Assembly: GCF_008831285.2 (NCBI RefSeq)
Contig: NC_045146.1
Span: 12,641,149-12,705,148, forward strand
Length of the DNA stretch: 64,000 nt
Direction: 5' to 3'
Source of the DNA: Nymphaea colorata
Lineage: Eukaryota > Streptophyta > Magnoliopsida > Nymphaeales > Nymphaeaceae
Below, one piece after another: positions 1-10,116 of this stretch. How positions within the stretch are numbered: the first letter of the stretch is position 1; every line of letters starts with the position of its first letter. The position numbers and the translations under genes are program-made. The notes beneath the pieces are model-generated. The model saw only the letters and a list, made by a program, of their open reading frames with translations. It was not told the origin of the DNA and did not search any database.

Positions 1-251
1 AGAATGAGATGGTATCTCCTAGTCCCTTAGAAACGAAAATGAACAAGCATAGATTGTTCCAAATCCATATATGCCGATTAATCATAATCAGTCAAAACCT
101 AACCGCCCCTCGCAGACCTCCGATGCAACAACGGCTAGGAAAATGGGAGTATCCTAATCTCACCCAGAGAAACAAATTGGAAGCAGAACTCGTGCTTTCT
201 TATAGAAAACAAAAGCAAATAATCTCAGAGAGAGAGAGAGAGAGAGATTAC

Positions 252-464
252 CTCCACAGGCATCGGAGGGGACAGAAGAGGGCATTCGCGCTTGGACAAG
301 ACGCGATCGGCGAGCGACCGGGCAGAGCAAACATCTACATCCGCCGCCGCTGACACCGGCGATCGACCCAAACATGAGAAAATGACAAAAGCCAAGACGA
401 GGACAAAGGCAAGCGGCGACCGACCGCCATGCTGCTCGCAGAAACCCTTCATTTTCGCTATCAT
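252..464 (-). CDS. Possible first coding exon of a secreted or membrane protein (partial, gene leaves left edge)
   Basis: A minus-strand frame opens with ATG at 464 (second Met at 452) and runs 71 codons to a donor-like GAG|GTAATC at 252/251. Its N-terminus looks like a signal peptide: a short polar start, a hydrophobic core (LAFVLVLAFVIFSCL), then small residues (SPVSAA) before a Cys-containing segment. A TATA box lies about 290 bases upstream on the same strand. After the donor the minus strand is a CT-rich microsatellite and AT-rich, intron-like sequence to the window edge. The function cannot be named, and this could equally be 5' UTR. The call rests only on the signal-like composition, phase-0 donor and promoter. 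Confidence 0.3.
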
Positions 465-754
465 CTCATCTCAGAAGAACACCCATTCACATCACCATCC
501 CCCATAAAACCCTAGTCCACCGATCTTTTGCCCCAGGAAGAGCAAAAAACCATGAAAAGTTCACCTCCCTCCATCGCCTCCTCTGCAGATGTCCTTACTC
601 CTCTCTCATGACGACGGCGACCAAACTGACCATGCTGGAGATGGCGGTGATGGCGGCGTTGATCTTCTTTTCCTCTCTCTGTCTCTTCCTTTTTCTTTTT
701 TCCTTTTGGTTCCAAATCGCAACGCTGCCGCCTTTTTTTGACCGACTGGACCTA

Positions 755-762
755 CTTTTATA
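755..762 (-). promoter_or_regulatory. TATA box for the left-edge minus-strand gene
   Basis: On the minus strand the sequence reads TATAAAAG within GTTCTATAAAAGTAGG. It lies upstream of a purine-rich leader and the possible signal-peptide exon. Transcription would start near 725-730. This is a pattern match only. Confidence 0.35.
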
Positions 763-789
763 GAACACACGTACGCCAACGCCCTCCAC

Positions 790-2750
790 TGATCGGATTT
801 AGTCTTTTTTATCTGAATATATAAATTTGATTACATGGTTTAGAAGCAAGTTAATAAGACTTCAACTTCTTCAAAACACGCTTCATTTTCTAACAAGTTA
901 GCTTTTTTTCTTTAACAAAGCAATCAAACAAAGAAAATTCAAACTGTTCTTAATACCACCAAAAGTTGACAAATGATTTTTACATATGAATAGGATCATA
1001 TAAACAATGAAAGTTCAATAACACAAACAAGGGGACAGGGGTTGTGTCATTGATTTGATTTGTGGGGACTATGCTCTTGTACCAAAAACAAGAACATGGA
1101 TTCTACGTAGAAGGGAAAAATAAGAGAGAGAGAGAGAGAAGTTCTCGCTTTGTTTTGAGCCTTGGTACAACTTCTCCACCCAAAAATGTTTGATATCAAA
1201 ATTCTTCATTTGACAAAAAATCTACAGAAAACTCATGGTTTCTTTGTTGAGTTTTCCAAACGCGACCTTGATTTTGTTGATTTTGTGAAAAGTCTAGGTT
1301 AATGTGAGCAAAAGAAAAACAACAGCAAAAAACTAAAGAAGAAGCGATATAGACGAAATATGATCTTAATGTAGACTTCATCTATTTACAGATGATGAAG
1401 TTTCAAAAGTGCACAAAACAAATTCCTTGAAATGGAAATCACCAAATAAGTTAAAAAAATCATTTTAACCTAAACGCCTAATAAATTATTCCATTAAATT
1501 TTCTAAATGTTGTTTTTTGTATAAGGGTTCCATGCTATGTCACAGAATGCCGGATGCCGATGCGATACATCTCAAAAAATTATGATGCGGCGGTACAGTG
1601 AGGGTATTTATTATTATTATTAATTTATTATTATAATATATTAATAATATCAAAATTGATAAAAAAAACTAATAAAAAACTGAAATCAATAGGGTGTGGG
1701 TTGGGTGCGAATCTGGGTCACACCAGCACCTGCATCGCGTAGATGCGAGTGCATCACCAGGGTTGCCGCAACCTGGTGACATAGGTTCCATGGGTAGTTG
1801 GGTACCTGGCTTGATCTTTCATACCTGGTCGGCTCCATTAAAAAAATTTACTAAGTCAGGGTGGGTCGCCCTATATATGTAACCCATATCTTTGTATATA
1901 TATATATATATATAATACTAATAATCAACTCACTTATAAATTTACTCTTCATAAATTTACTCTTCAGGTGTCACGATAGTGCCCTTATAAACTCTTGACG
2001 CATCGTTAAGGGCTCCTACCTACCATCCAACGAGTTGGTCTGACCCCATGCTCATCAAAGCTGTCAGCACTGCAATTTATAAAACGAAGTGATTACATTT
2101 TATTTAATATTCAAAGATCCTTTTAAAATTTTGTATTTTTATTTATTTCTTCAACGCGTACACGTCTAAATTAACCGATCCTTATGGATATTAAATACCG
2201 GGGCCACAAGTATTATTCAATTCATAAATGCAATATAAGCTCACCTAAATCAACCTAAAGCTTGAGCTTTAAATAATGTTATAAATATTAGCTTCTAAGG
2301 GATTTGGCACACCTGGTTGGGTTGCTCACCCTTTGCCTAAAGCATATTAGTGCCTAGACAAAGATCAAACGAATGTTTTTGAGGGCTTGTTTGGCTACAT
2401 AAAAAAGTTTATTTGAGTGTTTCATGAATCTGTTTTAATCTATAAATACAAATTAATACTAATCTTTTATCAAGTATCTATGCTACCAAACAATCCCAAA
2501 GTTTTATTAGGCAAGCAGCAAAGTCTTTCAACCAAAATATAAAACAGGAATTTCATCTAAAAAAAAACAGAATTCTAAAAATCAGTTAGTGATGTTAAAG
2601 TTAAAAATTTAAACATAATTATGAATTTTATTTTATTCAAATATCAGCCCATAAAGGAATATAATCTAAATAGGTCCATCCGGTAGGACCAGTGTCTCCC
2701 TTGAAGCTTCAACACAAACTAACAAGTCTGGTGACCAACCTTTTTAGGTC
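790..2750. other. Intergenic, AT-rich, no gene seen
   Basis: No frame with coding character is visible on either strand. The stretch holds a GA microsatellite near 1123-1139, a TTA/ATT-rich run near 1605-1650, a GC-richer island at about 1540-1870 that contains a hairpin, and a short TA run near 1893-1913. The GC-richer island may be a repeat relic; fragments with similar wording (a 'cctgtaccggcccgcacc' type) occur near 60.87 kb. Confidence 0.5.
1755..1778. repeat. Imperfect hairpin in GC-richer island
   Basis: CACCAGGGTTGC is followed after one base by GCAACCTGGTG. The arms are complementary over 11 bp with one extra G in the left arm, giving a stable short hairpin in otherwise AT-rich DNA. 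Confidence 0.5.
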
Positions 2751-2753
2751 ACC

Positions 2754-2785
2754 CGGGACCGCCGGTCCCGAGACAATGTGTCTCG
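2754..2785. repeat. Two abutting palindromes upstream of a gene
   Basis: CGGGACC-GCC-GGTCCCG (2754-2770) is followed, sharing its last two bases, by CGAGACA-ATG-TGTCTCG (2769-2785). Each has perfect 7 bp arms and a 3 bp loop. They lie about 210 bases upstream of the likely start codon of the next gene and could be a regulatory site or a mobile-element relic. Confidence 0.55.
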
Positions 2786-2994
2786 TGCCTCGGCCTTCTT
2801 CCCTCTCCTTTATCCGACGGCCGCTTCACCAACTGCTGACCGTTAGGTTTGATCAGTAGCGCTGAATGGCCCGTGCCTCCTTCCACCCCTCTCACATAAT
2901 ATCAACAAAACAAACTAGCAGATATCAAGTAGCCAGACCAGTGAATGCTCTAAGAGAGCAAGAAAGCAGAAAGGGAGAAGAGACAACAACACCC

Positions 2995-4583
2995 ATGATG
3001 ACGAAAGGGAAGGGGGAGTACCGCTGCTACTACTCCAACAAGGGTAGCGGCGGTGGAGCAGGCACCGCCGCCATTAAGGGCCGGAGCAGCGGCGTCTGCG
3101 TGACGAAGGAGGAGATCGCCAAGTACTGGAGGAGGAAGAAGATGGAAGAAGAAGAACACCTCTTCTCCGCCGTCAAGGCCGCCGCCAGGATCAAATCCCG
3201 CACCCTCACTGTAAGTTTAATTTGCAGTAACAATCATAGGGATTGAGTTCTTCTAAGTTCAATCCTTCTTTGCGCAATGTACTTGGGGACTAGACGAGAA
3301 GACTCTGCAAAGAAGAGCGGTAGCAGTAGTTGGTAGTTCTTCACCATTCTGCGGATTGCTGCTGATTCTTTTTAGAATGTCGTGATTCTCCGTCATACCT
3401 TCAAGGCAGATCGAATGTTGAGGAAGCAAATTTTTTTATGACCTTTATTTTGCAAAAACTTCTGTGGCTGAATCTTGTGCTAATGGAATTCTCCGTCACA
3501 CTTCCTCTCGCTGTCGCTGCTTTATTGCGGCGCGCTATTGCTAGTTTCCCTTCAAATATGTATTGCAATAAGCACTGAAAGTGAAGGCTGAAAATGGTTG
3601 GTGGGTGAATGATTAATGGAGCAGGAAGAAGAGTACCAGAGGTTCGAGGAGTCGTTGGAATCAAAGCTGGGTGAGAAAGGAGGAGAGGCCAACGGAGGGA
3701 GTGAATGCTCATCAAAGGAGATCCGACTGGGTATCAAGGACTGGTTCGTTCTCCTCCCTTCCTTTGATCTCCAATCTTGCTTCATTCTGCCAGTGATGAT
3801 ACTGTAATTGCTTATTTCTTGGCCTTAATTATGGCTCGATCATCTATTTATGCGCACAGAAATAGAAAAATTAGAGACTTTCAAAGTTAGAAAAATTGAA
3901 AGATTTTATGAGGAGATGGCATCTTGGAATCTGCCGGTTCGATTGAAATCGATTAATTCGGCCCTATTTTAACAACATTGTTTCTGTGTCTCTTTTTATT
4001 GCAAAACTAATAATTCTGGGCCGCACCATACCAAGAATTTGTGCGTTGGTTGTTGAGCTATTGACCAATCTTCAACTTGGAGGTGCTTAAGTTGGACTCT
4101 TAGCCAGGTGAAGATAGTTTCCTTCGTAAAATAATTACTTTTTTATTATCGATACCTTCACTATTGTGCTATCACAAAGTTATTTAGAAAAGATTAAATT
4201 CCATAAGTTAGGCTGGTGTCCTAAACATACCTGAAATACTAAATATTTGACCGAGGAAACTACCGTTGCAACAGTTTTTTGCTTAATTAACACAAGTGGG
4301 TGCCTTAAGCGTTCATCTGCTTACAATAAGTAGTTGCATTATGTTCTTTCAACCTTTTCAGGCTGGCAAACAAGAATATATATATATATATTTGTGTGAA
4401 GCAAGTAGTGTGATTAATATTAATGGTGTGTGCAGGTGGACCAGGAGCTGGTATGCTTATTTGAACCAACCGGCGGTGCAGTCTGCAGATGGAGCAAGGT
4501 TCACCAAGTCAAGCTACATCGTCCACAACTTACGCTGTTTCACCCCCCTCCCTTCTCCTAGCACCGCTTTAGGTGTCTTCTAG
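2995..4583 (+). CDS. Uncharacterised plant protein with a basic 'EEIAKYWRRKKMEEEEHL' region (3 exons)
   Basis: Three exons join in frame: 2995-3210 (ends ACT|GTAAGT), 3625-3743 (after GCAG, ends GACTG|GTTCGT) and 4436-4583 (after TGTGCAG), giving about 160 residues and a TAG stop. The protein has a Gly/Ser-rich N-terminus, a basic-acidic helix (TKEEIAKYWRRKKMEEEEH), an Ala-rich stretch, an acidic segment (EEEYQRFEESLESKLG), then an aromatic KDWW-x4-WYAYLNQPA motif and a Ser/Thr/Pro-rich tail. I recognise this as a small plant-specific family of unknown function but cannot name it. ATG at 2995 was chosen because the in-frame sequence from an upstream Met at 2866 looks like a purine-rich leader. 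The second donor is weak, but the frame and the WW motif across the junction support it. Confidence 0.75.
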
Positions 4584-6145
4584 AAGCTTCTACAATTTAT
4601 ACGAGAATGGCTTTTGAGATTTAATGAATGTACCCGACCGACACTCTCTGTCTCTTGGTTCCTCTTCTTCAGCTGCCTAAGTTTTTCTTATGTTCAATTT
4701 GATGCTGCAAATTGGATTAGAAACCTTGCAATTTGAATGTGTAGTACTTGTTTAAATTATTTATAACATGCCAATTTTTCTATGTATGTTTATTATCTAT
4801 TTCTTAAGATGCATATGGCTCAACATATCTCGTTAATCTTGTATATTTCGGATTGGTTGATAGCTTTGATTACTCCCCACAAATTAATCATTATTCGATG
4901 CGCCAAGATCCGAGAAGAGAAGTTTAAAGATTGAAGGTGGGTTGGAACGGGCCGAACTGCACCAAGAAGTTCACTCGAGGTGCTAGAGTTCAGTGGAACT
5001 CTTAAAATATAATATTTTGAAGATTTCTCATATATGTCTAAATGAAACTGCATAGACACTAAAGGCTCTTTCCATGTTGAGTTTTTTCTCAAAATGTATT
5101 TCGATATGGATAAGGAGAAGGTAACCTACCCCCTAGAGGAGAGATGAACCTCTCTCTACTCCGAGGGTCTATCTAGAGTGGATATACAGTCAACTTGGTA
5201 CTGTGCTCTACCACATGGGTCCATGTGCTTAGCACTCATGAAAATCAAGACAACAATGCAGGGTTTCACATACACCAGTCCAACCAGTTATGTTAAGGCC
5301 CTCATAATATAATGTGCTTTTATCATTGTATAAGACAGAAAAACAAAAGCAACTTTTTTTCATATGATTATATAATTAAGAGGATGTTTGATAAGAACAA
5401 TAATATATTTTTAAAATACATGTTTTGATACTACCATACATGTTTTAATACTACCATATGTTGTTCGGGTGAGAGGAGAAACGTACTAACCCCTTGTTTC
5501 TTAGTGTACAAGGTCTGCTCTAAGTGTCTCAAGATATTACCCTAATTACACTTTAACTTGCACGTCGTTGACCTTCTGTTTACAACAAGTATCTGCTATT
5601 TGATTATTAAATATAAGAACGACATTTAAAATGATGCAATATTTCTTAAGCGAAAAACTTAGTGTTCTTGAAACATGTGCTTTGAGTACATATGTTTTAA
5701 AAACACTATTACCTTTTTTTTAAACACCATGTGAATATTAAAAAAACTATCTTTTGGTGATGCTTAAAAGAAAGAACACAATGTTCTTATGACATATGTT
5801 TTAAAACTCCATGTTCATGTTTTAAAGAATAAAATATAATTGTGTTTAGCTTTTGATTGTTGAATTTAGAAACAATATTTATAATCACATTATATATTTT
5901 TTTATAAAAACGTGGCATTTTTATATATTTTAAAATCATATGTGTGTATTCTGAGACACATGCATCAAAACCATAATGTTTCTATTACCAAACGCTCTTT
6001 TTAGATCTCACATTCTTCTTTTTGAAATGATGAGATAATGACTTCCAGAATAAGGTAATGGCGCAGTTATTAAATAGGGATTGATATGCTAAGGAGGGTC
6101 CGATGGATAAACTGGTGAGGACCCATCCGTTCACTGCCTTCCGAA
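4584..6145. other. Intergenic, AT-rich with degenerate CATGTTTTAAA repeats
   Basis: No coding signal. At about 5415-5460 a roughly 21-22 bp unit (ACATGTTTTGATACTACCAT) occurs twice in tandem, and looser copies of CATGTTTTAAAA continue to about 5970. The early part should hold the 3' UTR of the preceding gene. Confidence 0.45.
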
Positions 6146-6358
6146 ATGGTAGCAGTTCCATTTGATTACGAAGCGGCCGCCCGCCAGTTGAGCTGCGAGT
6201 TGTTCAATGGCAGCAGCTGCTGCACCACGCAGCTTCTTCGTCCACGACTCTTCTCCTGGCCGTCGCCCTCCTCGAAGCGCTACCCGTCATGGGCTTGGCG
6301 TCGAGGCTGTCGCAAGCAGCGGTTCTCCTCTCGCCTGGAGCGCGCGCCGGCCGGTTGA
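6146..6358 (+). other. Upstream ORF overlapping the PPR start
   Basis: ATG at 6146 opens a 70-codon frame that ends at 6358, out of frame with and overlapping the PPR start at 6207. If the transcript includes 6146, this uORF would reduce translation of the main ORF. It has no recognisable domain. Confidence 0.3.
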
Positions 6359-8558
6359 CGTTGAGAAGTCGAGACGAACCCGCTACCCATTGGAGGAAAT
6401 GCCTCAGAGGCAGAGAGAAACTTTTATGTGGAACGCGATGATACGCCGTCGCGTGCAGGACGGATGCTATGATGAGGCCATCGAGATCTTTGCTCTGATG
6501 CTTCGCAGTAATTCTGCCCCTGACCGTTTTACCTTTCCCCTTGTTCTGAAGGCTTGCGCCTGTTCGTCGTCGTTGCGTGAGGGGTGGAAGATCCACTGCC
6601 GAGTCGTTAAGTTGGGATTGGATGCTGACCTATTCGTTGGCAACGCCCTTTTGGCGATGTACGCCAAATGTGGGTTTGTGGAGTGCGCCTGCCAATGGTT
6701 TGAAGAAATGCCGCAGCGGGACGCCGTCTCCTGGAATTCAATGCTGAGCGGGTACGTTTCTAATGGAGATCGCCACAATGCACTGTTGCGCTTTCGACAA
6801 ATGCAGTTTTCACAGGTGGAGGTGGACGATTTTAGCTTCATTGCGGTGCTGCAGGCGTGTGCGCTCGGTAGTTCTGTGCGACATAGGAAAGAGATCCATT
6901 GTCAGGTTATTAGGCGTGGCTTCGAGTCTAATGACATGGTTGAAGCATCCCTTATAGACATGTACTGCAAAAGTGGAAATATGGATGTTGCAGAGAAGCT
7001 ATTCAGCAGGACAAGAAGAAGAGGTGTTGTTGCTTGGAACTCAATGATAGCCGGATATACTCGTAATCGCATGCCCCATGATGCATTCGCTTCTTGCATC
7101 AGGATGCAGCTAGTTGATTTGATCAAGCCTGATCCCGTCACTTGCGTTAGCTTACTCCCTGCTTCGGCTCAATTAAGAGCTCTATTAGTGGGCAAGGCAA
7201 TTCACGCCATTGCAATCAGATGCAAGTTCATCCCCTACCTTGTTCTGGAGACTGCTCTTGTCGACATGTATACAAAGTGCAAGGACCTGAAGTCCGCAAA
7301 AGTCGCATTCAATGCAATTGATGAGAAAAACTTGGTATCATGGAATGCCATGCTTGCTGGTTACTCGCAGAATGATTGCCATGTCGATGCGATGCTACTT
7401 TTCCATGAACTGGTAACGAATGGTCCCTCCAGACCAGATGCCACAACAATCGCAAGCATCCTACCATCATACTCAGAGATTGCATCTCTGAAACAGGGGA
7501 AACAGATACACGGGTACATCATAAAACAAGGATTAGACACGAATATTTTCATCATGAACTCTGTAATTTGTATGTATTCGAAGTGTGGTGACCTGCAATT
7601 AGCACGGAAAGCATTCGATAGTATCCCAACGAAGGATGTCATCTCATGGAACTCCATTATTTCAGGATACGGAGTTCATGGCCAAGGGCATGAAGCACTT
7701 GAGCTTTTTCGTGAGATGAATGAAGCGGGCATGAGACCAAATGCCAGTACTTTTGTTTCTCTACTGTCATCTTGCAGCATGTCTGGTCTAGTTTATGATG
7801 GGTGGAAACTTTTTGAGTCTATGTCGGAAGAGTACGGCATTAGTCCTCAGATTGAACACTATGGGTGTATCATTGACCTACTTGGTCGGATGGGATGTAC
7901 AGATCTGGCTCAAAGTTTTATAGAAAGCATGCCGCTTATACCAACAGCAAGAATATGGGGATCGCTTCTGTGTGCATGCAGACATAATGGTGACATCACT
8001 TTGGCTGAGAGTACAGCTGAAAAAATATTAGCCCTGGAGCATGATAACACTGGCTGCTATATCCTATTGTCCAACATGTATGCAGAAGTTGGTAGATGGG
8101 AAGATGTCAAAAGACTGAGAGCAATGATGAGGCAACAAGGCTTGCAGAAGACAATAGGGGTCTCGGTGTTTGATTGCATCAATCACACCTGCAGCTTCTC
8201 TTATGCAGATAGATCCCATCCCGACTATAGAAGAATTCGCGCTGTGTCAGAAATTCTTTCAGGAATGATAGGTGAAGCCACTTTTGTTACGCGTAGAAAA
8301 TTTAGCTCCAAAGAAGCCTCGGAGAAGAAGGAACATTTGCCAAGCGGTCACAGTGTGAGACTGGCAATTTCGTTTGGTCTCATTTCAACTCCGGTTGGTA
8401 CTCCCATTCTAGTCAGAAAGAATGTCAGACTATGTGGTGGTTGTCACAGTGCTGTTAAATTAATCTCAAAGACATGCCGACGAGAAATCGTAGTGGGAGA
8501 CACGACGCTCTTTCACCACTTCAAAGATGGTAGATGTTGCTGTGGAGATTACTGGTGA
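6207..8558 (+). CDS. PLS-class pentatricopeptide-repeat protein with E and DYW domains, At4g35130-like
   Basis: Intronless, 783 residues. The first 60 residues are rich in Ala, Ser and Arg and low in acid, consistent with an organellar transit peptide. PPR P-L-S repeats run from about residue 70 to 570, with typical phrases such as AVSWNSMLSGY, LVDMYTKC and DVISWNSIISGYGVHG. The E/E+ region follows (about 575-680), then a DYW domain ending RCCCGDYW. DYW proteins bind organellar RNA and usually support C-to-U editing. The metal-binding CxxC is present (Cys743, Cys746), but the HxE motif reads His715-Ser-Val717, so the catalytic Glu is absent. From memory, Arabidopsis At4g35130 has the same HSVRLA wording and similar neighbouring phrases, so this looks like its orthologue rather than a broken gene. 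An out-of-frame uORF overlaps the start. Confidence 0.92.
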   Translation: MAAAAAPRSFFVHDSSPGRRPPRSATRHGLGVEAVASSGSPLAWSARRPVDVEKSRRTRYPLEEMPQRQRETFMWNAMIRRRVQDGCYDEAIEIFALMLRSNSAPDRFTFPLVLKACACSSSLREGWKIHCRVVKLGLDADLFVGNALLAMYAKCGFVECACQWFEEMPQRDAVSWNSMLSGYVSNGDRHNALLRFRQMQFSQVEVDDFSFIAVLQACALGSSVRHRKEIHCQVIRRGFESNDMVEASLIDMYCKSGNMDVAEKLFSRTRRRGVVAWNSMIAGYTRNRMPHDAFASCIRMQLVDLIKPDPVTCVSLLPASAQLRALLVGKAIHAIAIRCKFIPYLVLETALVDMYTKCKDLKSAKVAFNAIDEKNLVSWNAMLAGYSQNDCHVDAMLLFHELVTNGPSRPDATTIASILPSYSEIASLKQGKQIHGYIIKQGLDTNIFIMNSVICMYSKCGDLQLARKAFDSIPTKDVISWNSIISGYGVHGQGHEALELFREMNEAGMRPNASTFVSLLSSCSMSGLVYDGWKLFESMSEEYGISPQIEHYGCIIDLLGRMGCTDLAQSFIESMPLIPTARIWGSLLCACRHNGDITLAESTAEKILALEHDNTGCYILLSNMYAEVGRWEDVKRLRAMMRQQGLQKTIGVSVFDCINHTCSFSYADRSHPDYRRIRAVSEILSGMIGEATFVTRRKFSSKEASEKKEHLPSGHSVRLAISFGLISTPVGTPILVRKNVRLCGGCHSAVKLISKTCRREIVVGDTTLFHHFKDGRCCCGDYW

Positions 8559-9572
8559 CGGGTACATGTCCTTATCTGGTATGCTGAAATATCATACCGT
8601 ATAATATGCAATGCAGAATGCACCAGCAGGCGACGAGGTCACAAGATACCTCAGGTCCGATCTCTTTTGGCTACGGATCAATCTTTGACATATGGTTCTG
8701 TTGAGAGCTGTTTGGTGCTTTCTGCTGCAGACACGTATCAGAACTCAGAGACGTTTGCTCAGAGTATGCAGTGCTCTTGCTATGAAAATGTAATCAAAAC
8801 CTCTATAAAGAAGTCATCAAAGGGAAGAAAACAACTTGATATAAAGGCGGTTTATAGAATAAGCAGAGTCCAATGTGAAGACTTGGAACGCATTATGTAA
8901 TTAAAGCATTCTTTCGTTCTTCTTATTATCTTCTCATATTATACTGATTTCCGTGTACAGTTAAGACATTCTGAATGAACTGCTTATTTTATAAAGTTTC
9001 CTATTTGTCCAACTTTGGGTCTTCCCAGCCTTTTTTAGACAATCCAACTGGATTTTTTTGTATGCTACTGCTGGCAACTGCATATGTTGGCTGTTAAGAA
9101 TTTGTTGGCCATGCTTCTTGTATACGTATTTGCTTATGTTCAACAAATTGGACTGCGAAAATGTACATAACCTCTATTTTATGAAATCGGGTCATGGAGT
9201 TTATCAGAAGAACTTTGTTATAGATGTCTTCGAGTCCCGGTCCATGTCTCGGTGAAAGAAAAAATCAAAGGAGATTCTAGAAAAGGGCTTTTCAACTTTT
9301 GCGTGTATCAGAAAATGTCAAGCTTCTCAAAGACTTAATAATCTGATTCTCATTTTCTAAAGAGGCGGTTTGTCAAAGCGTGTAGAATATGGGCCTTTGG
9401 CGGAAGGGAGAGTGCAATGAAATAGACAAAACCACTAGAAGGAGAATATTGCCGATCAGATGTTCCTTACGCCGCTGCAAAGGGGTTCCCCACTCCTCAA
9501 TTGCCGATCTGCAGCCGGACCATCATCTGCCATCTCGTCTGCAATAACGCCACCACCAACATCCACACAACT
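8559..9572. other. Intergenic, presumed PPR 3' UTR and next promoter
   Basis: Short open frames such as 8667-8900 lack domains and codon character. The segment just after 8558 is probably PPR 3' UTR. Nothing else is recognised before the next start codon. Confidence 0.4.
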
Positions 9573-10116
9573 ATGGATCCAACCTACAGGTTCCCTCCTC
9601 TGATCCCTCCTCTCATTTTTCATCTGTCTTCTTATTTTAGACAGAGTCATCTATGTCGTTGTTTGATATTAAGCTCTGGATCGATTGAATAGTAATATGT
9701 ACTCCATCTGATTGTGTTGATGACCTGTGATAAAATAAAGTTGCGGCAAGTGCGGCGCGTCTCTCAACCTGAGCAAGAGCCACGAATACCCTCCCGACTT
9801 TTACTTCGACGCCGGGAACAAGGGCACCCTCTCCTTCTCATGCGTCGATGGTTCCAGGTTCAATTTCGAAAAGGAGGACAAGATCATGCCCTTCTTTGAG
9901 ACGATCAACTACTGGGGGATCCAGAGGAAGAGGATCAAGATGAAGTGCGTCAGCTGCGGCAGCCTTCTGGGATACGTCTACGACGATGGTCCTCCCCAGA
10001 CGGCGACCCCGGGCCAGTTCCATATGGGCCCAAGCCAGGCCATACCCAGGTTCCCTCGGTTCAGGCTCAAACTCAAGGCCCTTTCCATACAGCCGTCCAG
10101 ACCTTTTTCCTCCTAG
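9573..10116 (+). CDS. Small CxxC zinc-ribbon-like protein, At4g08330-type
   Basis: Two exons: 9573-9589 (ATG GAT CCA ACC TAC AG) and 9741-10116, joined across an AG|T codon to give 130 residues ending at TAG. The product begins MDPTYSCGKCGASLNLSKS, then a segment rich in Phe, Gly and Ser, a second cysteine pair (KCVSCGSLLGYVYDD), then a Pro/Arg-rich basic tail. The two CxxC pairs suggest one zinc ribbon. The layout matches the plant family listed for Arabidopsis as uncharacterised protein At4g08330, with a chloroplast prediction. The first coding exon is only 17 bases and its donor (AG|GTTCCC) is weak, so the N-terminus is less sure than the second exon. The gene is convergent with NRPB1 copy A. 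Confidence 0.72.

Noticed and set aside
8667-8900. Possible 77-residue gene after the PPR gene
   Set aside because: No domain and no promoter; it lies where the PPR 3' UTR is expected.
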